Assembly (NCBI GenBank): GCA_051011595.1 | Contig: JBPCTQ010000184.1 | Coordinates: 1-15,257, forward strand | From: JAOUEE01 sp051011595 | Lineage (GTDB): Bacteria > Actinomycetota > Acidimicrobiia > Acidimicrobiales > SHLQ01 | Length of the DNA stretch: 15,257 nucleotides | Reading direction: 5' to 3' | Translations under genes and position numbers: made by a program | Shown here: positions 12,922 through 15,257 of the stretch, in pieces | Layout of the letters: every line of letters begins with the position of its first letter | Position numbering within the stretch: position 1 is the stretch's first letter | Notes under the pieces: model-generated | What the model was told of the DNA's origin: nothing | Database searches by the model: none | What the model saw: only the letters and a program-made list of their open reading frames with translations

Positions 12922-13815
12922 ATGGGTGAACAGACCGAAGATCTACAGACGCTGAATGCGCTGATCGAAGAGCATCTGCCGCTGGTGAAACACATCGTGT
13001 TTCAGGTAGCGGTGCACTTCCCTCGGCACGTCGAGCGTGACGAGTTGGCTCGAGCCGGTGCGCTCGGCCTGGTCGAGGCGGCTCGCCGCTACGACGAGGA
13101 CCGGGGAGTGCCGTTCGATCGATTCGCCGCTCAGCGTATTCGCGGTGCGATCCTCGACGCCGTACGAGCCGCCGACTGGGCGCCCCGTTCGGTCCGAACC
13201 CTGGGCCGCAAGCTCGAGGCCACCGAACAGCGTCTGGCCACCAAGCTCGGTCGTGTCCCGAACATGGACGAGATGGCCAAGGAGCTCGGGATGGAGCGGT
13301 CTGAGATCGACCGGCTCCAGGCCCGAATGTTCAAGTCCGTCGTGCTCGCCCTCGAACACGAGGTGAACGACGACCAGGACGAGGACCTCACCCTGGTCGA
13401 CGTGTTGATCGACCACAGCTGTCCCGAACCCTCCGACGAGCTCGAGGCCCGAGAGCTGCACGCCTTCCTGCGTGACGCCATCTCGCTGTTGCCCGAGCGC
13501 CAGCGACTGGTCGTGGTCGGCTACTTCCTCGAAGGCCGCACCAGTCGTGATCTGGCCGACTTCCTCGGGGTGACCGAATCGCGGATCTCGCAGTTGCGGT
13601 CCGAGGCGCTGCTGATGTTGAAGGAAGGCATCGAGGCCCAGTACGAATCCGATCGGCTGCCGATGCCCGAAGACGCCACCGGCCGGGTCGCCCGTCGGAA
13701 GGCGACCTACGCCCGCAGTGTGGGAACCAACAGTGGATGGAAGACCCGCATCGAACGCGTCAACCTGATCGAAAGCGACGCCCGAGGGGTTCCGACCGGC
13801 GTGCCCCTCAGCTGA
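12922..13815 (+). CDS. FliA/WhiG-family RNA polymerase sigma factor
   Basis: This 297-residue protein is a group 3 sigma factor of the FliA/SigD/WhiG type, which directs RNA polymerase to flagellar or developmental promoters. Region 2 spans about 19-88, with VERDELARAGALGLVEAARRY and the -10-binding FDRFAAQRIRGAILDAVRAADWAPRSVR-like segment (66-93). Region 3 is about 95-145 and includes ATKLGRVPNMDEMAKELG. Region 4 is about 183-238, with LLPERQRLVVVGYF and the helix-turn-helix TSRDLADFLGVTESRISQLR (207-226). A basic tail of about 58 residues (240-297) extends beyond the family core. ATG 12922 has GAGGG nine bases upstream. It is monocistronic, between two terminators. No flagellar genes or anti-sigma gene are in the window, so the choice between motility and differentiation is open. 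Confidence 0.9.
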   Translation: MGEQTEDLQTLNALIEEHLPLVKHIVFQVAVHFPRHVERDELARAGALGLVEAARRYDEDRGVPFDRFAAQRIRGAILDAVRAADWAPRSVRTLGRKLEATEQRLATKLGRVPNMDEMAKELGMERSEIDRLQARMFKSVVLALEHEVNDDQDEDLTLVDVLIDHSCPEPSDELEARELHAFLRDAISLLPERQRLVVVGYFLEGRTSRDLADFLGVTESRISQLRSEALLMLKEGIEAQYESDRLPMPEDATGRVARRKATYARSVGTNSGWKTRIERVNLIESDARGVPTGVPLS

Positions 13816-13831
13816 CGCCACCCTGCGCCGC

Positions 13832-13868
13832 CTACTCGACCCGGAGCCTTTGGTTCCGGGTCGAGTGG
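13832..13868. terminator. long bidirectional hairpin between convergent genes
   Basis: ACTCGACCCGGA (13834-13845) is perfectly complementary to TCCGGGTCGAGT (13855-13866). Including inner G-T and C-G pairs and outer pairs, the stem reaches about 17 pairs with loop TTT. It sits between the stops of the sigma gene (13815) and the hisN-like gene (13882) and should serve both strands. No T-run follows on either side, so it is a GC-rich, U-less type of terminator. Confidence 0.8.
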
Positions 13869-13881
13869 CGTTCGGGGTGCG

Positions 13882-14652
13882 TCAGCCGGTGGCCGCACAG
13901 CCGGTCAGCAGGGCCAGCAACTCGGTGTGGATGCCGCCCGCAGTGGCCACACCACTGCCGGTGTCGGCTCGAGCGGCGCCGGTGAGATCGGTGAACGTGC
14001 CACCGGCTTCGGAGACGATCACGGCCGGCGCGGCCAGGTCCCAGTAGTTCGCCACCGGGTCCACCATGGCGTCGACTCGGCCAGTGGCCACCAACAGGTA
14101 GCCATAGGCGTCGGCCCAGGTTCGGAGGTGTAGACCGGCCTCGACGAGGCGATCGATGGCCCCCGGAGCCCACACTCGTAGCCCGCTGGTCATCAACCAG
14201 GCTCCCTCGATCTCGCGACGGGCCGACACCGTGGTCGGGTCTCCATTGTGGTGACATCCCAGCCCGCGGCCCGCCCACACCGTTTCGTCGAGGGCGGGCA
14301 TGTCGATGACCCCGACGGCCGGCCCGTCTGCGTCGACCATCGCCACCAGCGTGGCGTAGAGCGGAACCCCGTGGGTGAACGACTTGGTGCCGTCGATCGG
14401 GTCGAGCACCCACGTCCGGCCCGACGTTCCCGGGAGGTCGTCGTGTTCTTCGCCCACGATGGCATCGTTCGGGAACCGGTCCCGAATGCGCGTCCGCAAC
14501 AGGTCTTCGGCCACCCGATCGGCCTCGGTGACCGGTGAGCCGTCGCCTTTGTGTTCGACCACCAGTTCGGCCCGATCGAACCACTGGCGGGTGAGCGCAC
14601 CGGCCTCACGAGCGATCGTCACGGCGAAGTCCAGATCGTCGGCGTCAACCAT
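13882..14652 (-). CDS. hisN: Inositol-monophosphatase-family phosphatase, probably histidinol-phosphatase
   Basis: The 256-residue protein is a metal-dependent phosphatase of the inositol-monophosphatase superfamily. Visible motifs are GDGSPVTEAD (36-45), GEEH (67-70, metal ligand Glu68), DPIDGTKSF (84-92, ligands Asp84 and Asp87) and NYWDLAAPAVIVSEAGG (202-218, ligand Asp205). The substrate-side segment TWADAYGYLLVATGRVDAMVDP (178-199) and the GVPLYATLVA loop resemble HisN-type histidinol-phosphatases, which carry out the histidinol phosphate to histidinol step of histidine synthesis. Inositol monophosphatase or another sugar-phosphate phosphatase is possible, and no other his genes are in the window. 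The ATG at 14652 gives the normal N-terminus; no Shine-Dalgarno is seen. It is convergent with the sigma gene and co-directional with the next gene. Confidence 0.85.
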   Translation of the reverse strand: MVDADDLDFAVTIAREAGALTRQWFDRAELVVEHKGDGSPVTEADRVAEDLLRTRIRDRFPNDAIVGEEHDDLPGTSGRTWVLDPIDGTKSFTHGVPLYATLVAMVDADGPAVGVIDMPALDETVWAGRGLGCHHNGDPTTVSARREIEGAWLMTSGLRVWAPGAIDRLVEAGLHLRTWADAYGYLLVATGRVDAMVDPVANYWDLAAPAVIVSEAGGTFTDLTGAARADTGSGVATAGGIHTELLALLTGCAATG

Positions 14653-14699
14653 GGTGTGATCGTGTCACGAACGCTCCGCGGTGCGGTGCACGCCGGCGG

Positions 14700-15257
14700 T
14701 CAGAGTTGGCGGGGTGGGCGGGGGAAGAACGCCGAGGTGGTGGCGACGTACTGCGCGTAACCCGGTCGCCGCTTGTTGAGTGATCGTTCGAGCATGGGGA
14801 CACCCGAGACCCGGATCAGCAGGATCGACATCACGACGGGACCGATGATGCTGCGCCAGCCGCCGGCGGCCTCGAGGGCGATGAGGAACAAACCCCACCA
14901 CACGCAGAAGTCGCCGAAGTAGTTGGGATGGCGGGTGTACCGCCACAGACCGCGGTCCATCACCTGGCCCGCCGACGCCGAGTCGGCTTTGAAACGAGCC
15001 AGCTGGTAGTCGCCGATGGCCTCGAAGCAGAACCCCACCAACCAGATCGTGGCGCCGATGATGGCCAGAACACCGATGTCGGGGCTGGTGGCGACCGAAC
15101 CGAGCTGCACCGGCAGCGACACGACCCAGGCCAGAACCCCCTGTAGGGCGAACACGGTGATGAGACTGCGGAGCGGAAAGTTCGGTCCTTGCCGGCGCCG
15201 CATGGACTGGTAGCGGAAGTCCTCGCCCTTGCCGGCGTTGCGCCACAACAGGTAGCC
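14700..15257 (-). CDS. DUF1295 membrane protein (N-terminus cut by window edge)
   Basis: The 185 visible residues are the C-terminal two thirds of a DUF1295 protein, related to steroid 5-alpha-reductase and isoprenylcysteine methyltransferase-like membrane enzymes. The frame continues past the right edge (GYLLWRNAGKGEDFRYQ at the edge), so TTG or CTG codons near 15248 are not real starts. Family features are GKGEDFRYQSMR, the helix LITVFALQGVLAWVVSLPVQ, GFCFEAIGDYQLARFK, and the most conserved block GLWRYTRHPNYFGDFCVWWG, a nucleotide-binding-type segment. Four hydrophobic segments are visible. Substrate is unknown; DUF1295 genes are often near lipid-modifying enzymes, which cannot be seen here. 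The stop lies 47 bases before hisN, so hisN could be in the same transcript. Confidence 0.9.
   Translation of the reverse strand, partial: GYLLWRNAGKGEDFRYQSMRRRQGPNFPLRSLITVFALQGVLAWVVSLPVQLGSVATSPDIGVLAIIGATIWLVGFCFEAIGDYQLARFKADSASAGQVMDRGLWRYTRHPNYFGDFCVWWGLFLIALEAAGGWRSIIGPVVMSILLIRVSGVPMLERSLNKRRPGYAQYVATTSAFFPRPPRQL

Overview
The window looks like the chromosomal replication-origin region of a high-GC actinobacterium. Coding sequence is rich in GTG/TTG starts and in codons ending in G or C. The core order is rnpA-rpmH on the minus strand, then dnaA, oriC, dnaN, recF, dciA, gyrB and gyrA on the plus strand. gnd, which sits between dnaN and recF in Mycobacterium and Streptomyces, is absent, and a TadE-like gene lies just after gyrA. 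Together with the family content this points to a deep-branching actinobacterium such as Acidimicrobiia. That placement is an inference from gene order and protein style, not from a search.

Left end (1-757, minus strand): a tightly overlapping rpmH-rnpA-yidD block. yidD runs off the left edge and has no stop inside the window. Between rpmH and dnaA lie 453 non-coding bases holding the two divergent promoters. A perfect DnaA box covers the leader just upstream of the dnaA start, and two near-perfect boxes lie inside the first codons.

Centre (1211-10253, plus strand): dnaA, then a 276-base spacer that is the best oriC candidate (clustered DnaA-box-like sequences followed by a short TAG-trio element), then dnaN-recF-dciA as a compact operon. 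gyrB has its own extended -10 promoter and a leader hairpin. gyrA follows 30 bases later. These genes supply the initiator, origin, sliding clamp, gap-repair protein, helicase loader and gyrase. GyrA is notable because both residues that normally anchor quinolones (Ser83 and Asp87 in E. coli numbering) are replaced, by Leu97 and Ala101.

Post-gyrA (10254-12680, plus strand): an orphan TadE-like envelope protein, a two-helix DUF3566 membrane protein, tRNA-Ile(GAT), a cluster of competing GGTCC/GGACC hairpins, an unlisted 46-residue membrane microprotein with a strong ribosome site, and a Rossmann-fold dehydrogenase of unknown substrate, closed by an A/T-flanked terminator.

Right end (12681-15257): a FliA/WhiG-type sigma factor preceded by a sequence resembling its own class of promoter. 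A long GC-rich hairpin separates it from the convergent hisN-like phosphatase. A DUF1295 membrane enzyme follows, truncated by the right edge. The most unusual points are the GyrA quinolone pocket, the possible autoregulatory sigma promoter, the gyrB leader hairpin, the microprotein and its structured leader, and the rnpA frame that stays open through all of rpmH.
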